Positions 54,438-63,976 of a stretch of DNA of 64,000 bases are shown here, one piece after another. The notes beneath the pieces are model-generated. The model was not told the origin of the DNA. It ran no database searches and was given only the letters and a program-made list of their open reading frames with translations. Position numbers and translations under genes: made by a program. How positions within the stretch are numbered: position 1 is the stretch's first letter; each line of letters starts with the position of its first letter. The DNA is from Alistipes sp. (GTDB lineage: Bacteria > Bacteroidota > Bacteroidia > Bacteroidales > Rikenellaceae), in the NCBI GenBank assembly GCA_017517705.1, contig JAFWYM010000002.1, positions 47,337 to 111,336 of the forward strand. The letters run 5' to 3'.

Positions 54438-56267
54438 TTATAAATTAACCTTCACGTTTCCGGGCATAAGAGCCTGAATACCGCTATTCTTCATAATGAT
54501 AGGACTCTCCTCCAATATCTCACGTATCTCGTTGCCATAGATGTTGTAGTCCATACCCCAAGTCTTGGCATAGAGCATACCTACGCTATCCAACCACTCC
54601 TCGAAGGGTGTTAGTGGCGCCGTGAACTCATACAATGTGTAGTCATCGTCTATGTCGGCAAGCTCCAAGGCCTTACCTACAGCCTCGTTTATGCCACCCA
54701 GAGCATCTACCAAGCCGTGCTCCAGTGCCTCGGTACCACACCATACTCTGCCCTCGGCAATATCGAGAACCTTCTCGATGGGCATATTGCGACCCTCGGC
54801 AACGTGACCCGTGAATGTGGCATATATACTGTCGATGCTACGCTCTAAGGATTTACGCTCCATGGCTGTGAGCGGGCGCATCATATTCATACCTCCCGCT
54901 GCGGGCGATGTGGCTGCCGTGTCGAAGGTTATGCCGAGCTTGTTCTTAAACGTATCGCTGAGGTTGAAGAGTATACCAAAGACACCTATGGAGCCTGTGA
55001 GTGTGAGGTTGTCGGCATAGATATAGTCGGCAGGTGCCGATATGTAGTAACCACCACTTGCGGCCATCGAGCCCATAGATATAACCACAGGCTTCTCCCT
55101 CTGCAGTAGTTCCATCTCGCGCCATGCCACCTCCGAGGCTAAGGCCGAGCCACCCGGCGAGTTAACGCGCACAACAACAGCCTTTGTCGCCTTGCTTAGG
55201 CGTGCTGCGCGTAGCTCCTCGGCCAGGCGTGTGCCAAAGACATAGCCATCCATATACATGTTGCCGTCGACAATCTCACCATCGGCATATACGATGGCTA
55301 CGAGCGACGAATCTAAAGCATCTACCGTTGCAGTGCTGTCGGCCGAGACATGCGGGTGGTTGAAGCCCTCCATAGCGATATATTCGCCAAGGGTTATTGT
55401 AGAGTACTGTCCCTCGCTATTACGCTTCACATCATAGGCGTCGAAGAATGTGCTAAGCTCATCCTCATAGGCTATGGCATCTATAAGGTGGGCGTTGAGG
55501 GCATCCTCGGGAAGTGTGATGCTTAGCTCGCGAGCATAACGCTTCAATGCCTCGATATCGACATTGCGCGATGCCGCCACATCGCCACATATACTATTCC
55601 ACATAGCATCCACGAGGCTCTGCATCTGTCTACGGTTAGCATCCGACATCTTCGTGAGGATGAAGGGCTCGACACCGCTCTTATACTTACAATCCGTCGG
55701 GCGGAAGACCTCCACCTTGGCATCTATCTTGTCGAGCAGCCCCTTGTAGAACATCGTGCTCATACCCATACCGCTCCACTCCAACGATCCCTCGGGGTTG
55801 AGCCATACCTGATCGGCAACGCTGGCGAGGTAGTACTCACCCTGCGTGTAGCTGTCGTCGTAGGCCACGACAAACTTACCGGAGAGCTTGAAGCGCTCGA
55901 TAGCCTCGCGTAGCTCCTCGACGTTTGCCGCCGATACAGCACCCGCACCATCAATCTTAATACATATACCCTTGATATTATCATCCGTGGCGGCATTCTC
56001 GATGGCGGCGAGAGCCTCCATTATGGTTATGGGTTGCGAGAATGTCATATTCGCGGTGTCTAATCTACCCAGAGGAGAGATGAGTGGAGCATCAATAATA
56101 TCCTCGGCAAAGTCTATGTATAGTATAGACTCCTTAGCAATGGTAGGCTCCTCAGTATCGAACAACGCCACCAAACCGCCAATCGAGGCTATCATAATGA
56201 AGAAGATTATGCCTGTGCCTACAACAAGAGCCAGCAGCGAGGCTCCAAACGATTTCCAAAAGTCCAT
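54438..56267 (-). CDS. sppA: Signal peptide peptidase SppA, 67K type
   Basis: The 609-residue protein has an N-terminal membrane segment (SLLALVVGTGIIFFIMIASIGGLVALF) and two S49 repeats. The catalytic Lys is in KFVVAYDDSYTQGEYYLAS of the first half and the Ser in MGSMAASGGYYIS of the second; VNSPGGSALASEVAW precedes it. It degrades cleaved signal peptides in the inner membrane. Confidence 0.94.
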   Translation of the reverse strand: MDFWKSFGASLLALVVGTGIIFFIMIASIGGLVALFDTEEPTIAKESILYIDFAEDIIDAPLISPLGRLDTANMTFSQPITIMEALAAIENAATDDNIKGICIKIDGAGAVSAANVEELREAIERFKLSGKFVVAYDDSYTQGEYYLASVADQVWLNPEGSLEWSGMGMSTMFYKGLLDKIDAKVEVFRPTDCKYKSGVEPFILTKMSDANRRQMQSLVDAMWNSICGDVAASRNVDIEALKRYARELSITLPEDALNAHLIDAIAYEDELSTFFDAYDVKRNSEGQYSTITLGEYIAMEGFNHPHVSADSTATVDALDSSLVAIVYADGEIVDGNMYMDGYVFGTRLAEELRAARLSKATKAVVVRVNSPGGSALASEVAWREMELLQREKPVVISMGSMAASGGYYISAPADYIYADNLTLTGSIGVFGILFNLSDTFKNKLGITFDTAATSPAAGGMNMMRPLTAMERKSLERSIDSIYATFTGHVAEGRNMPIEKVLDIAEGRVWCGTEALEHGLVDALGGINEAVGKALELADIDDDYTLYEFTAPLTPFEEWLDSVGMLYAKTWGMDYNIYGNEIREILEESPIIMKNSGIQALMPGNVKVNL

Positions 56268-56330
56268 AGTCCAAAGTAATTTAAAATAAACATTACCTAT
56301 TACTCACTACCGATGAAAAACGATGTGAGT

Positions 56331-58304
56331 CTACTCCATAAGAAGTATCACGCCCGAGATGGGTGCTACATCAATCTTGCCGTTCGATGCGTCGTAGTGG
56401 CCTATGCCCTTCACGAAGATAGCATCACCATCGGCCACCCACTTATACCTACCCTCGGGAATGTCGAACGTGACACTCTCGCGCGAGCCATTCATCAGCA
56501 CCACGATTGTCTTGGCCGAGTCTATACCCTCGAGGTCGTGAAGCACGAAGCCCACAGCTGCACCATTGTCGTTCTCGATGAATGTTAGGTGGTTGCGAAC
56601 AGCCTCGGCCGTGCCGAGTGAGAATGCGGGGTGTGCCTTGCGCAGGGCGATGAGACCCTTGACATACTCCACAAGGTCGCTATATGTATGCTTCAACGAC
56701 CAGTCTATGGCGTTGTACTTGTCGGGCATATTATAGGTATTCTTCTCGCCGAGCTTCGTACGGTACATCTCCTCGCCACAGAAGATGAAGGGTATGCCCT
56801 GTGAGGTGAATACCCCGAAGTGACCCAGCTTGGCCATCTTCAGGAGCTCCTCCTCTGTAGCGTTAGGCGAGAGGTGCTCGAGACGGTCGCGTAGGTTGTG
56901 GTCGTCGTGGCAGGTGATATAGCTAATATGCTGCGTGGGTGCTGCGCACCACGCCTCCTCGGTATGGTTTACCTCGGGGTGCTCCACACCACCGGCGATG
57001 CCGAACTTAAGAGCCTCCTTGTTGCCCTCAATGCCGTGAATGAAGCCTCCCTCCGAGAGGTCGAGCGTGCCACGTAGGGCGTTACGTATGTCGTCCGAGA
57101 ATGCCGCGATGCCGGGCATACGGTAGGTGTAGCGCTTGAATGCGAGCTTCTGCTCATCGTAGAGTGGTGCTGCTGCTGCCCAGCCCTCGCCATAGAGCAG
57201 GATGTTGGGGTTGAGGGCCTCGAGACGTTGGCGTATGAGGTTCATAGTCTCGATGTCGTGGATGGCCATAAGGTCGAAGCGGAAGCCGTCGATGTGGTAC
57301 TCCTTGACCCAATACTCAAGCGACTCGACCATATATTTGCGCATCATAGGCTTCTCGCTGGCCGTCTCATTGCCACAGCCCGAGCCATCGGCAAAGGTGC
57401 CATCTTCGCGCATACGGTAGAAGTATCCGGGTACGGTGAGTTCGAAGCCGCAGTTCTCAGCCACCGTCGTATGGTTGTATACCACGTCGAGGACCACGGC
57501 GAGGCCGGCATCGTGCATAGCCTTCACCAACGTCTTAAGCTCGCGTATGCGTGCCTCGGGGTCGGCAACGCTTGTAGCGTAGCTTCCCTCGGGGGCGTTG
57601 TAGTTCTTGGGCTCGTAACCCCAGTTGTACTGTGTTGTCGGGCGCGACTCATCTATCGAGCCGAAGTCGGCAGTGGGGAGGAGGTGTACGTGTGTTACGC
57701 CCATCTCCACGAGGTGGTCGAGGCCTGTGGCGAGACCCTCAACCGAGCGTGTGCCACGCTCAGCCATACCGAGGTACTTGCCGGGGTGCTTCACGCCGGC
57801 AGAGGCGTGTGCCGTCATATCGCGGTAGTGCATCTCGTATATCACGATGTCCGAAGTCTTAATCTTGGGGGCACGATCCATCTCCCAATCCTTGGGGTTT
57901 GTGCGCTTAAAGTCGATGATGGCACCTCGGTTGCCATTTACATCGAGGGCGCGTGCAAATATTCCCGCCGTCTCTTTCAGTGCCTTGCCATCAACGGTAA
58001 CCTGAAAGGCGTAGTACATGCCGCGTTTGTCGCCGCTGACTTTAGCCCTCCACATGCCATTCTCCTTGGCGCTCATAGCCACCTCCTGCTCGAGGGTGTT
58101 GCCATCGTATAGGCGCACGACGACAGCCTCGGCTGTGGGAGCCCAGAGCTCGAATGTTGTAGCCTCGGGGGTATATGTCATCTCGTTGATGGGTGCTGTG
58201 GGGATGTTGTCACCCTCCTCTTTGGGTTGCTCCGACGAGCAGGCGATAGTAGCAATGGCAGCCACAAGTGTGATGCTGCGACAGATAAGTCGGCTTAGTT
58301 TCAT
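56331..58304 (-). CDS. pulA: Type I pullulanase lipoprotein (GH13)
   Basis: The 657-residue protein has a lipobox IATIAC (Cys22). A CBM48-type N domain (about 45-135) precedes the GH13 barrel. Motifs: YNWGYEPKNYNAPEGSYAT (pullulanase signature), VLDVVYNHT, the nucleophile in GFRFDLMA, the acid in LLYGEGWA and TCHDDHNLRDRL. It debranches alpha-1,6 links in pullulan, starch or glycogen, and as a lipoprotein it probably acts at the outer surface or periplasm. Confidence 0.95.
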   Translation of the reverse strand: MKLSRLICRSITLVAAIATIACSSEQPKEEGDNIPTAPINEMTYTPEATTFELWAPTAEAVVVRLYDGNTLEQEVAMSAKENGMWRAKVSGDKRGMYYAFQVTVDGKALKETAGIFARALDVNGNRGAIIDFKRTNPKDWEMDRAPKIKTSDIVIYEMHYRDMTAHASAGVKHPGKYLGMAERGTRSVEGLATGLDHLVEMGVTHVHLLPTADFGSIDESRPTTQYNWGYEPKNYNAPEGSYATSVADPEARIRELKTLVKAMHDAGLAVVLDVVYNHTTVAENCGFELTVPGYFYRMREDGTFADGSGCGNETASEKPMMRKYMVESLEYWVKEYHIDGFRFDLMAIHDIETMNLIRQRLEALNPNILLYGEGWAAAAPLYDEQKLAFKRYTYRMPGIAAFSDDIRNALRGTLDLSEGGFIHGIEGNKEALKFGIAGGVEHPEVNHTEEAWCAAPTQHISYITCHDDHNLRDRLEHLSPNATEEELLKMAKLGHFGVFTSQGIPFIFCGEEMYRTKLGEKNTYNMPDKYNAIDWSLKHTYSDLVEYVKGLIALRKAHPAFSLGTAEAVRNHLTFIENDNGAAVGFVLHDLEGIDSAKTIVVLMNGSRESVTFDIPEGRYKWVADGDAIFVKGIGHYDASNGKIDVAPISGVILLME

Positions 58305-58338
58305 AACTATGGTGCGTGTTAATAATTATTCATTAATG

Positions 58339-58346
58339 CAAAGGTA
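58339..58346 (-). promoter_or_regulatory. -7 box of pulA promoter
   Basis: TACCTTTG on the minus strand at 58346-58339, 35 bases before the ATG at 58304. No good -33 element. Confidence 0.4.
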
Positions 58347-58425
58347 CGATTTTTTATGTAATTTTTCTTACCTTTACACCAAATTAATGCGGTGTATAAA
58401 CAACGCTGCTAACGACAGTGATAGT

Positions 58426-59085
58426 ATGAAGAGAGTATTTATTCTTATTTTGACATTCGCGATGGCTATTCCGGCTATGGCATCAACACCCGCGGGTAGC
58501 TACGACGAGGAGCTCTATGCGCGCGATAAGGTGGCTACTACGGTGAAGCCTCAGTTTGAGGCTAATCTCGGCTTTATCACGGGAGGTAAGCTCAATACAC
58601 GTAATTTCGGTAAGGTTAAGACTAACCTCTCGCGCCCCTACCTTGAGCTTCTCGGTGGTGTGCGCCTTGGTGACTTTCTCTTTGCAGGTGTGGGTACAGG
58701 CGTGCAGTATGCCTATGGCGAGTGTAACCTTGTATCCTTGGCTACGGATCTCTCGGGTGTGGGCTCTCCCGACACGTGGGGCTCAGTGAGCATACCCATA
58801 TATGCTAATGTGCGTGGCTATATTCCCACACGTATAATCGTGAAGCCCTATATCTCGGTGAGCATCGGAGGTCACGTTGTGGCCACGTCGAACTTCTCCA
58901 AGGAGGGCTATGGCAAGCTTCGTGGTGGTCTGCTTATGAAGTTTGGCGCGGGACTCAACGTCGCTAACTTTAACTTCGGCCTCGGCCTTGCGTCGCAGAA
59001 CCTTGAGTGGTTAGATGCTAAGGGCGTCACGATGTTTAAGGCGGGAAACAACGCCTTCTATATCGAGTTGGGTGCTACCTTTTAG
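58426..59085 (+). CDS. Outer-membrane beta-barrel protein
   Basis: From the ATG at 58426 the protein is 219 residues; the longer frame to 58018 is antisense to pulA and rejected. MKRVFILILTFAMAIPAMA is a signal peptide. Strands such as FEANLGFITGGKL, RLGDFLFAGVGTGVQYAY, IIVKPYISVSIGGHVV and LRGGLLMKFGAGLNV end in FYIELGATF, as in OmpA-like or OprF-like 8-stranded barrels. Function unknown. Confidence 0.82.
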   Translation: MKRVFILILTFAMAIPAMASTPAGSYDEELYARDKVATTVKPQFEANLGFITGGKLNTRNFGKVKTNLSRPYLELLGGVRLGDFLFAGVGTGVQYAYGECNLVSLATDLSGVGSPDTWGSVSIPIYANVRGYIPTRIIVKPYISVSIGGHVVATSNFSKEGYGKLRGGLLMKFGAGLNVANFNFGLGLASQNLEWLDAKGVTMFKAGNNAFYIELGATF

Positions 59086-59126
59086 CAACAAATTGTGTCG
59101 TAAAAATTCGCAGGCATAAATAACAT

Positions 59127-59164
59127 CAAGGGGCTGGCTAAAAAGTAACTTAGCCAGCCCCTTG
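59127..59164. terminator. Bidirectional hairpin between convergent genes
   Basis: CAAGGGGCTGGCTAA (59127-59141) pairs perfectly with TTAGCCAGCCCCTTG (59150-59164). It lies between the barrel gene (plus) and the membrane-protein gene (minus). T-tracts are weak. Confidence 0.7.
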
Positions 59165-59182
59165 AGTGTCGTATAATGGTTT

Positions 59183-59668
59183 TTACTGTCGATTCTTGAG
59201 GTCTATGTCGAGCTGCTGTGCAGGCTTGCGGAACCAGTCGATGAGCTTGCGGATAGGCAGCAGCGAGAGCTCCAAGCCGTCGTGTGCCAGAGCCATAAAT
59301 ATGGGGTAGACGTATACCGAGATGAGTGTGACAACAAACTCGGTGAATACATCGCCCACGGTGTAGAACTCGTTGAGCTCGGTAAAGCCGACAATCATCA
59401 TGATGAAGGCAAAGAGCACACCAAGGGGGTATGCCAAGAACGACACAGCATCGAAGATAAAGTCGATGAGCAGGCGCTTGCAGAACGAGAAGAAGGGCCA
59501 AAGACTCGTGATGTTTGCAAGGTTGAGGAAGCCACGCTCCTTCTGGTCGGCAAGGCGGGTGATGGCCTTAACCCATAGGTTGAAGGGCAAGAGCAACAGC
59601 TTGACGATGGCGTACAACACATGTAAAAGCGCGTCAATCAATGTCTTAACAAAGTTTTCAGGTAGCAT
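59183..59668 (-). CDS. Small integral membrane protein, unknown
   Basis: The 161-residue protein has about four hydrophobic segments (LIDALLHVLYAIVKLLLLPF, LWPFFSFCKRLLIDFIFDAVSFLAY, LGVLFAFIMMIVGF, VTLISVYVYPIFMAL) and a polar C-terminus (PIRKLIDWFRKPAQQ). I know no family. It has its own consensus promoter and stands alone. Confidence 0.7.
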   Translation of the reverse strand: MLPENFVKTLIDALLHVLYAIVKLLLLPFNLWVKAITRLADQKERGFLNLANITSLWPFFSFCKRLLIDFIFDAVSFLAYPLGVLFAFIMMIVGFTELNEFYTVGDVFTEFVVTLISVYVYPIFMALAHDGLELSLLPIRKLIDWFRKPAQQLDIDLKNRQ

Positions 59669-59731
59669 AGTATAAGTTTTTTTCGTTTAGCCTACTCTCT
59701 TTAGCATTTCGGCATTCTCTCGTGTTTAATA

Positions 59732-59762
59732 CAAAGATACGATTTTTTTCTGTCGTTGCAAC
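59732..59762 (-). promoter_or_regulatory. Promoter of membrane-protein gene
   Basis: Minus strand: GTTG (59762-59759), 19 bases, TATCTTTG (59739-59732), 64 bases before the ATG at 59668. Confidence 0.6.
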
Positions 59763-59781
59763 TACATTGGGCCGATGGTCG

Positions 59782-61338
59782 TTACTTCTCGGGTATCGAT
59801 GCGGCCTTGAGTCTGAAGAAATTGACATTTGCCGAGGGGTCGAGGATGCGATAATCATAGCGGTTGCCCCACCCTGCAGGTCGGTCTTTGATCTCGCAAT
59901 CCTCCTCTGTGTCGTTCACGACATAGTTGCGTATCATGTTATGCCAACCGTTGATGCGGGCTATCGAGCGCTCGTAGTAGAAGAGGTCGTTCTCTGGCGA
60001 GCATAGCTCGTTGAGTGCCTCGATGTATATCGCGCGATAGTCGTCGAACTCTAAGAGCTTGCCGATAAGCGGGCAGCGTCCCGTGTCGCCCCAGTGCAGA
60101 GGGTCGTGACTTGCCGAGTCCTCGATGACGTTGCAGTGGCTCGATGTACCAAGCGTATTGTCGTAGTCGTAGGGTATGAAGAAGAATTTATAGTTGTCCT
60201 TATCCGACGAGTTGAAGTAGATGTAGAAGTTGTTGCTATTGTTCCAGTAGTCGTCCCACATGCCCACAGCTACATTCACGGCGTATGTCCTAAGCAGCAG
60301 ACGTACGTCGCACACGGATGCTATCCAGTCGTGGAAGTCCTCGCCCGTGCGCTGCGAGAGGTTGCGCGTGAACTCCACAAGCTGCGCCTTGGCCACCTCG
60401 AAGTTCTCGACGTTGGACTTAAGTTCGTAGGTGTAGTTTGCGCCCGAGTCGTCGTCGTAGAATATCGAGGCGCTGTGTATGTCGTTATAGTTGAGCGTTG
60501 CGCCCCAGCGGCACTTCCACAGGTTGTGCTTGTGGTCGCCAAAGAGCTCCTGGCGCTTCTTCACATACTTATCGTCGATGGCCTCAATCATCTCGTAAAC
60601 ACCGTAGTATGCCGGCTTGGCGTCGCCCTCGACGTGTATCCATAGGCGGCAGTATGAGCTGTAGGCAGCTGTCCATATACCAAAGCGGCGGAAGAGGTCA
60701 TAGCAGTAGAGCTCGCGACAGTAGGCACGGTCGTCCTTATGCCACTTGAGGTGTATCTTGCGCACGTTGTGTAGCTCGTGCGCATCGTCCTTCTGATACT
60801 TGCGTAGGTTGAGCATAAAGTGGCAGTGGTGCCAGTCGGCATTATCCCTCTTGTGCATCTCGCCACCATTACCCTCGGGACGCTTGCGCGAGGTGTTACC
60901 TCTTAGGCGTAGGCCGGCATCCTCGAAGTAGTGGGTCTCGCCCTTCGACCTAAACTCTGCGTCGCAGTGTATATACTCTGCGGTGTTGTTGTCGCGGTCG
61001 TAGGCCTTGAGTAGTTCGTTCCACTGCCCCTCCGTCACGTTTATAACCACCTCGGGCACGACGTTCATATCGAATACCCATGCCAATTCGCCCTCCGCCC
61101 AGCTCGTATTGGGATAGTCGCTATCGTAGGGGGGCTCAGGCTCCTCGGGTTCTTGTGGCTCCTCGGGTTCTTGCGGCTCCTCGGGTGTCTCGGGCTCTTT
61201 GTTGTCGTCCTCCTCGCCATTATTGGCGCCACCCTCCTCCGTGGGGTTGTCGACGCTTATGCTTAGATCTTCGCAGCCAACGGTGAGGCCCGCAACGATA
61301 AAGAGTGCCAGCGTGAGAATATAGAGATGACGTTTCAT
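59782..61338 (-). CDS. CotH kinase-family lipoprotein
   Basis: The 518-residue protein has a lipobox GLTVGC (Cys22), followed by a Glu/Pro repeat linker (EEPQEPEEPQEPEEPEP, about 50-68). The CotH domain shows AGLRLRGNTSRK, VRKIHLKWH, YYGVYEMIEAID and FIPYDYDNTLG. CotH is an atypical protein kinase in spore formers; in Bacteroidota it is a surface lipoprotein of unclear target, often encoded near VTC and DUF4956. Here those partners are 43 kb away. Confidence 0.9.
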   Translation of the reverse strand: MKRHLYILTLALFIVAGLTVGCEDLSISVDNPTEEGGANNGEEDDNKEPETPEEPQEPEEPQEPEEPEPPYDSDYPNTSWAEGELAWVFDMNVVPEVVINVTEGQWNELLKAYDRDNNTAEYIHCDAEFRSKGETHYFEDAGLRLRGNTSRKRPEGNGGEMHKRDNADWHHCHFMLNLRKYQKDDAHELHNVRKIHLKWHKDDRAYCRELYCYDLFRRFGIWTAAYSSYCRLWIHVEGDAKPAYYGVYEMIEAIDDKYVKKRQELFGDHKHNLWKCRWGATLNYNDIHSASIFYDDDSGANYTYELKSNVENFEVAKAQLVEFTRNLSQRTGEDFHDWIASVCDVRLLLRTYAVNVAVGMWDDYWNNSNNFYIYFNSSDKDNYKFFFIPYDYDNTLGTSSHCNVIEDSASHDPLHWGDTGRCPLIGKLLEFDDYRAIYIEALNELCSPENDLFYYERSIARINGWHNMIRNYVVNDTEEDCEIKDRPAGWGNRYDYRILDPSANVNFFRLKAASIPEK

Positions 61339-61364
61339 AGCTGAATACTATATGTTTTATACTG

Positions 61365-61372
61365 CAAAATTA
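61365..61372 (-). promoter_or_regulatory. -7 box of cotH-like gene
   Basis: TAATTTTG reads on the minus strand at 61372-61365, 27 bases before the ATG at 61338. No -33 match at 19-20 bases. Confidence 0.35.
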
Positions 61373-61410
61373 CACAAAATCTATCAAACACATATCCCCT
61401 ATGCAGCATT

Positions 61411-62094
61411 TTACTCTCGAATTTTAGCTATAAATTCTGGATACTCGCTCCATAGCGGCTCTGTCAGCAACCACCACTCGCGTGCTTCGGCCGCAGCCGT
61501 AGGGCGCTCCGAGGATATATCGCGGCGATACTCCTCGTCGTCGGGGTGCTCCGTGGATGTCAGCTCGGCATAGAATGCCTTATGCCGTGAGCGTAGCACG
61601 CCTATGAGGCTCTTGTCCACCCGGCCGTGGCGCATGAACGATGCCCACAGGCGGGCAATGACGGCCTCGGCAGACTTGTCCGAGAGGTCTATCTCTATAT
61701 CTGCGAAGGCGTCCCACTCCTCCAATACAACGTAGCATAGAGCCAGGAGGTTGATACCCTCGAAGTGATCTTCGGGGTCGCACTCGAGGAGCATCTCCAG
61801 GAGTGCCGTGGTCATCTCGAGGTCGCCGATGCGGAAGTGGTCGATGGCTGAGCCATAGAGTATGGTTATGGCAGCACGGCTATTGGCATGCTCCCAGCGT
61901 AGCGCCAGAGCCTCATCCTCGGGGAGCACCTCCATAAGTAGCTGAAAGGCACCGTAGCGTGCCTCGCAAGCCTCGGCATAGCACCCCTGTGTGACAAGCC
62001 TATCGATATGCTCCTTATGTCGCACGAAGTTATACTTCCCACGACCCTCGAGCTCAAAAGTCTGCTCTCCCGTAGGGTTAAATCTCACCTCCAT
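61411..62094 (-). CDS. Helical-repeat cytosolic protein, unknown
   Basis: The 227-residue protein has no signal peptide or known domain. Regular helices such as FRIGDLEMTTALLEMLLECDPEDHFEGINLLALCYVVLEEWD look TPR-like. It overlaps the cstA stop by 17 bases, so it is translationally coupled to cstA and may aid its function. Confidence 0.7.
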   Translation of the reverse strand: MEVRFNPTGEQTFELEGRGKYNFVRHKEHIDRLVTQGCYAEACEARYGAFQLLMEVLPEDEALALRWEHANSRAAITILYGSAIDHFRIGDLEMTTALLEMLLECDPEDHFEGINLLALCYVVLEEWDAFADIEIDLSDKSAEAVIARLWASFMRHGRVDKSLIGVLRSRHKAFYAELTSTEHPDDEEYRRDISSERPTAAAEAREWWLLTEPLWSEYPEFIAKIRE

Positions 62095-63511
62095 TTCGTA
62101 TACTTCTCTTTATTAATATCATCATACCACCCGCGATGATGGCCGTGGTGGCGCCACCATATATGTATGCTGCGTCACACGCACCCAAGCCTATAAATTG
62201 GTTCGACACGAAGACAAACGACGAGCATATATAGGTCATAAATATTGCCGGAATGAGTGCGAGGAGGCTCCACTTGCTACCGCGACGCATAAGCCACGAG
62301 GTTATCATCCATAGCGTGATGACCGAGAGTGCCTGATTCGACCATGCGAAGTAGCGCCAGATGATGTCGAAGTCGATGAAGGCAATGCCTACGCCTATGG
62401 CAAAGAGCGGGAGGCTCACAATGAGGCGGTTGATGACGGGCTTCTGGTCGTAGTTGAGCATATCGGCAACGATAAGGCGTGCCGAGCGAAAGGCTGTATC
62501 GCCCGAGGTGATGGGCGCAGCAACGACACCCAAGAGCGCGAGGATGCTACCCAGCGTACCCAGCGTGGCGACAGATATTGTCGATACGGCGAGACCGGCA
62601 TCGTTGCCATTTTCCTGCATCCATATATTGAGGCCATCGACACCGTGGAAGAAGGCCATGGCTATAGCTGCCCACACAAGGGCGATGATAGACTCTGAGA
62701 TCATGGCTCCGAAGAATATGGGTCGCGCCTGTTTCTCGTTGGTCATACAGCGCGCCATAAGTGGCGACTGCGTGGCGTGGAATCCCGAGATGGCGCCACA
62801 GGCGATGCTTATGAAGAGTGTCGGAATGATGGGTAGCGCCTCGGCATTGTAGTGCATGTTGCCTATCGACGTAAGCTCTGGCACCTCGTAGTCACCTAAG
62901 AGGATGACGCCAAACATGCCCAACGCCATCAATATCAGCGCGGCACCAAAGAGCGGGTATATCTTGCCGATGATCTTATCCACGGGCATAATCGTGGCGA
63001 TGAAGTAGTAGACGATGACGATAGCAACCCACCATAGATATGGTATGTCGGTCATCGAGGTGAGTATCTTCGAGGGTGTGACGATAAAGACACCGCCGAC
63101 GAGCACCATAAGTATAGGTATCATCACAAGCGAGAACTTACGCATGCCGCCACCGAGATACTTACCTATAGTCTCGGGGAGGCTCTTGCCACCATTGCGT
63201 AGCGATATGACTCCGGCGATGTAGTCGTGCATGGCACCCATAAAGATGCCGCCGAGCGTTATCCATAGGAATGCCACAGGGCCATAACAAGCACCGAGGA
63301 TGGCACCAAAGATGGGACCCGTGCCCGCAATATTGAGGAGCTGTATAAGGAATATGCGCCAGCGCGGAAGGGGTATATAATCTACTCCGTCGTAGTGCGT
63401 CTTAGAGGGTACATCAGCCTTAGAATCGATGCCTACCACACGATCAAGGAGGGCTCCATAGAGGAAGTAGGCTGCAATGAGGGCTGCAAGACAAAGGAAA
63501 AATGTTACCAT
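62078..63511 (-). CDS. cstA: CstA-family peptide/pyruvate transporter
   Basis: The 477-residue polytopic protein (about 12-13 helices) has DGVDYIPLPRWRIFLIQLLNIAGTGPIFGAILGACYGP and HDYIAGVISLRNGGKSLPE, the CstA signatures. It is the shorter form, lacking the extra C-terminal third of E. coli CstA, as is usual in Bacteroidota. CstA proteins import peptides or pyruvate under carbon limitation. Confidence 0.93.
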   Translation of the reverse strand: MVTFFLCLAALIAAYFLYGALLDRVVGIDSKADVPSKTHYDGVDYIPLPRWRIFLIQLLNIAGTGPIFGAILGACYGPVAFLWITLGGIFMGAMHDYIAGVISLRNGGKSLPETIGKYLGGGMRKFSLVMIPILMVLVGGVFIVTPSKILTSMTDIPYLWWVAIVIVYYFIATIMPVDKIIGKIYPLFGAALILMALGMFGVILLGDYEVPELTSIGNMHYNAEALPIIPTLFISIACGAISGFHATQSPLMARCMTNEKQARPIFFGAMISESIIALVWAAIAMAFFHGVDGLNIWMQENGNDAGLAVSTISVATLGTLGSILALLGVVAAPITSGDTAFRSARLIVADMLNYDQKPVINRLIVSLPLFAIGVGIAFIDFDIIWRYFAWSNQALSVITLWMITSWLMRRGSKWSLLALIPAIFMTYICSSFVFVSNQFIGLGACDAAYIYGGATTAIIAGGMMILIKRSIRNGGEI

Positions 63512-63597
63512 AACACTAATTTTTTTTCATTTATGGTGCGAATTTAATAAATTTTTACGATATTTGCACCGTCAACGACAAAGTTGGCCATTAGGTT

Positions 63598-63670
63598 GCC
63601 TTAATAGCTCAGTCGGTAGAGCACTTCATTCGTAATGAAGGGGTCGGGGGTTCGAGTCCCCCTCAAGGCT
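63598..63670 (+). tRNA. tRNA-Thr (anticodon CGU)
   Basis: A 73-base cloverleaf: acceptor GCCTTAA/TCAAGGC (one A-C mismatch at position 6), D arm AGCTCAGTCGGTAGAGC, anticodon stem-loop CTTCA-TTCGTAA-TGAAG with CGT, T arm GGGGG-TTCGAGT-CCCCC and discriminator T. CCA is not encoded. Confidence 0.93.
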
Positions 63671-63673
63671 CAG
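63650..63673. repeat. att-like direct repeat, copy 1 (tRNA 3' end)
   Basis: GTTCGAGTCCCCCTCAAGGC plus TCAG: the tRNA-Thr 3' end, identical over 24 bases to 63977-64000. Confidence 0.7.
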
Positions 63674-63709
63674 GGTGCTGAATATGGCGCGCTTATGTTT
63701 GGAATTGTT

Positions 63710-63737
63710 AACCGCATCGTTATGGTGCGGTTTTTTT
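63710..63737 (+). terminator. Terminator after tRNA-Thr
   Basis: AACCGCA (63710-63716) and TGCGGTT (63726-63732) form a stem running into seven T residues ending at 63737. Confidence 0.8.
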
Positions 63738-63749
63738 GTGATGTTTATC

Positions 63750-63855
63750 TGGGTGGTGTAGTCTGCCGACTATCAGATGTCGTGTGGGAGAGTGCTTTGT
63801 GAGCAAGCTCCCAGCCTCTCCCTCACGACATCAACGCTACGCGTTACACCACCCA
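63750..63855. repeat. Nested long palindrome
   Basis: The outer arms TGGGTGGTGTA (63750-63760) and TACACCACCCA (63845-63855) pair perfectly. Inside, GATGTCGTGTGGGAGAG and CTCTCCCTCACGACATC pair with one mismatch. The whole 106-base unit could fold into one rod. No ORF. Confidence 0.7.
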
Positions 63856-63976
63856 AACAATCAAGCCGTTTAGGGCTCTGCTCACAGGATAGGGGTTGAG
63901 CCGATAGGGTTATAGTTTATTGCTCGCCATTGTCATGGCTGCGCTTTTTTAGAGGTATCGGCTCCACGGCTTCGCC

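Noticed and set aside
57228-58112. Long plus-strand ORF opposite pulA
   Set aside because: It is antisense to a clear GH13 gene with all its motifs; its product has no recognisable domain.
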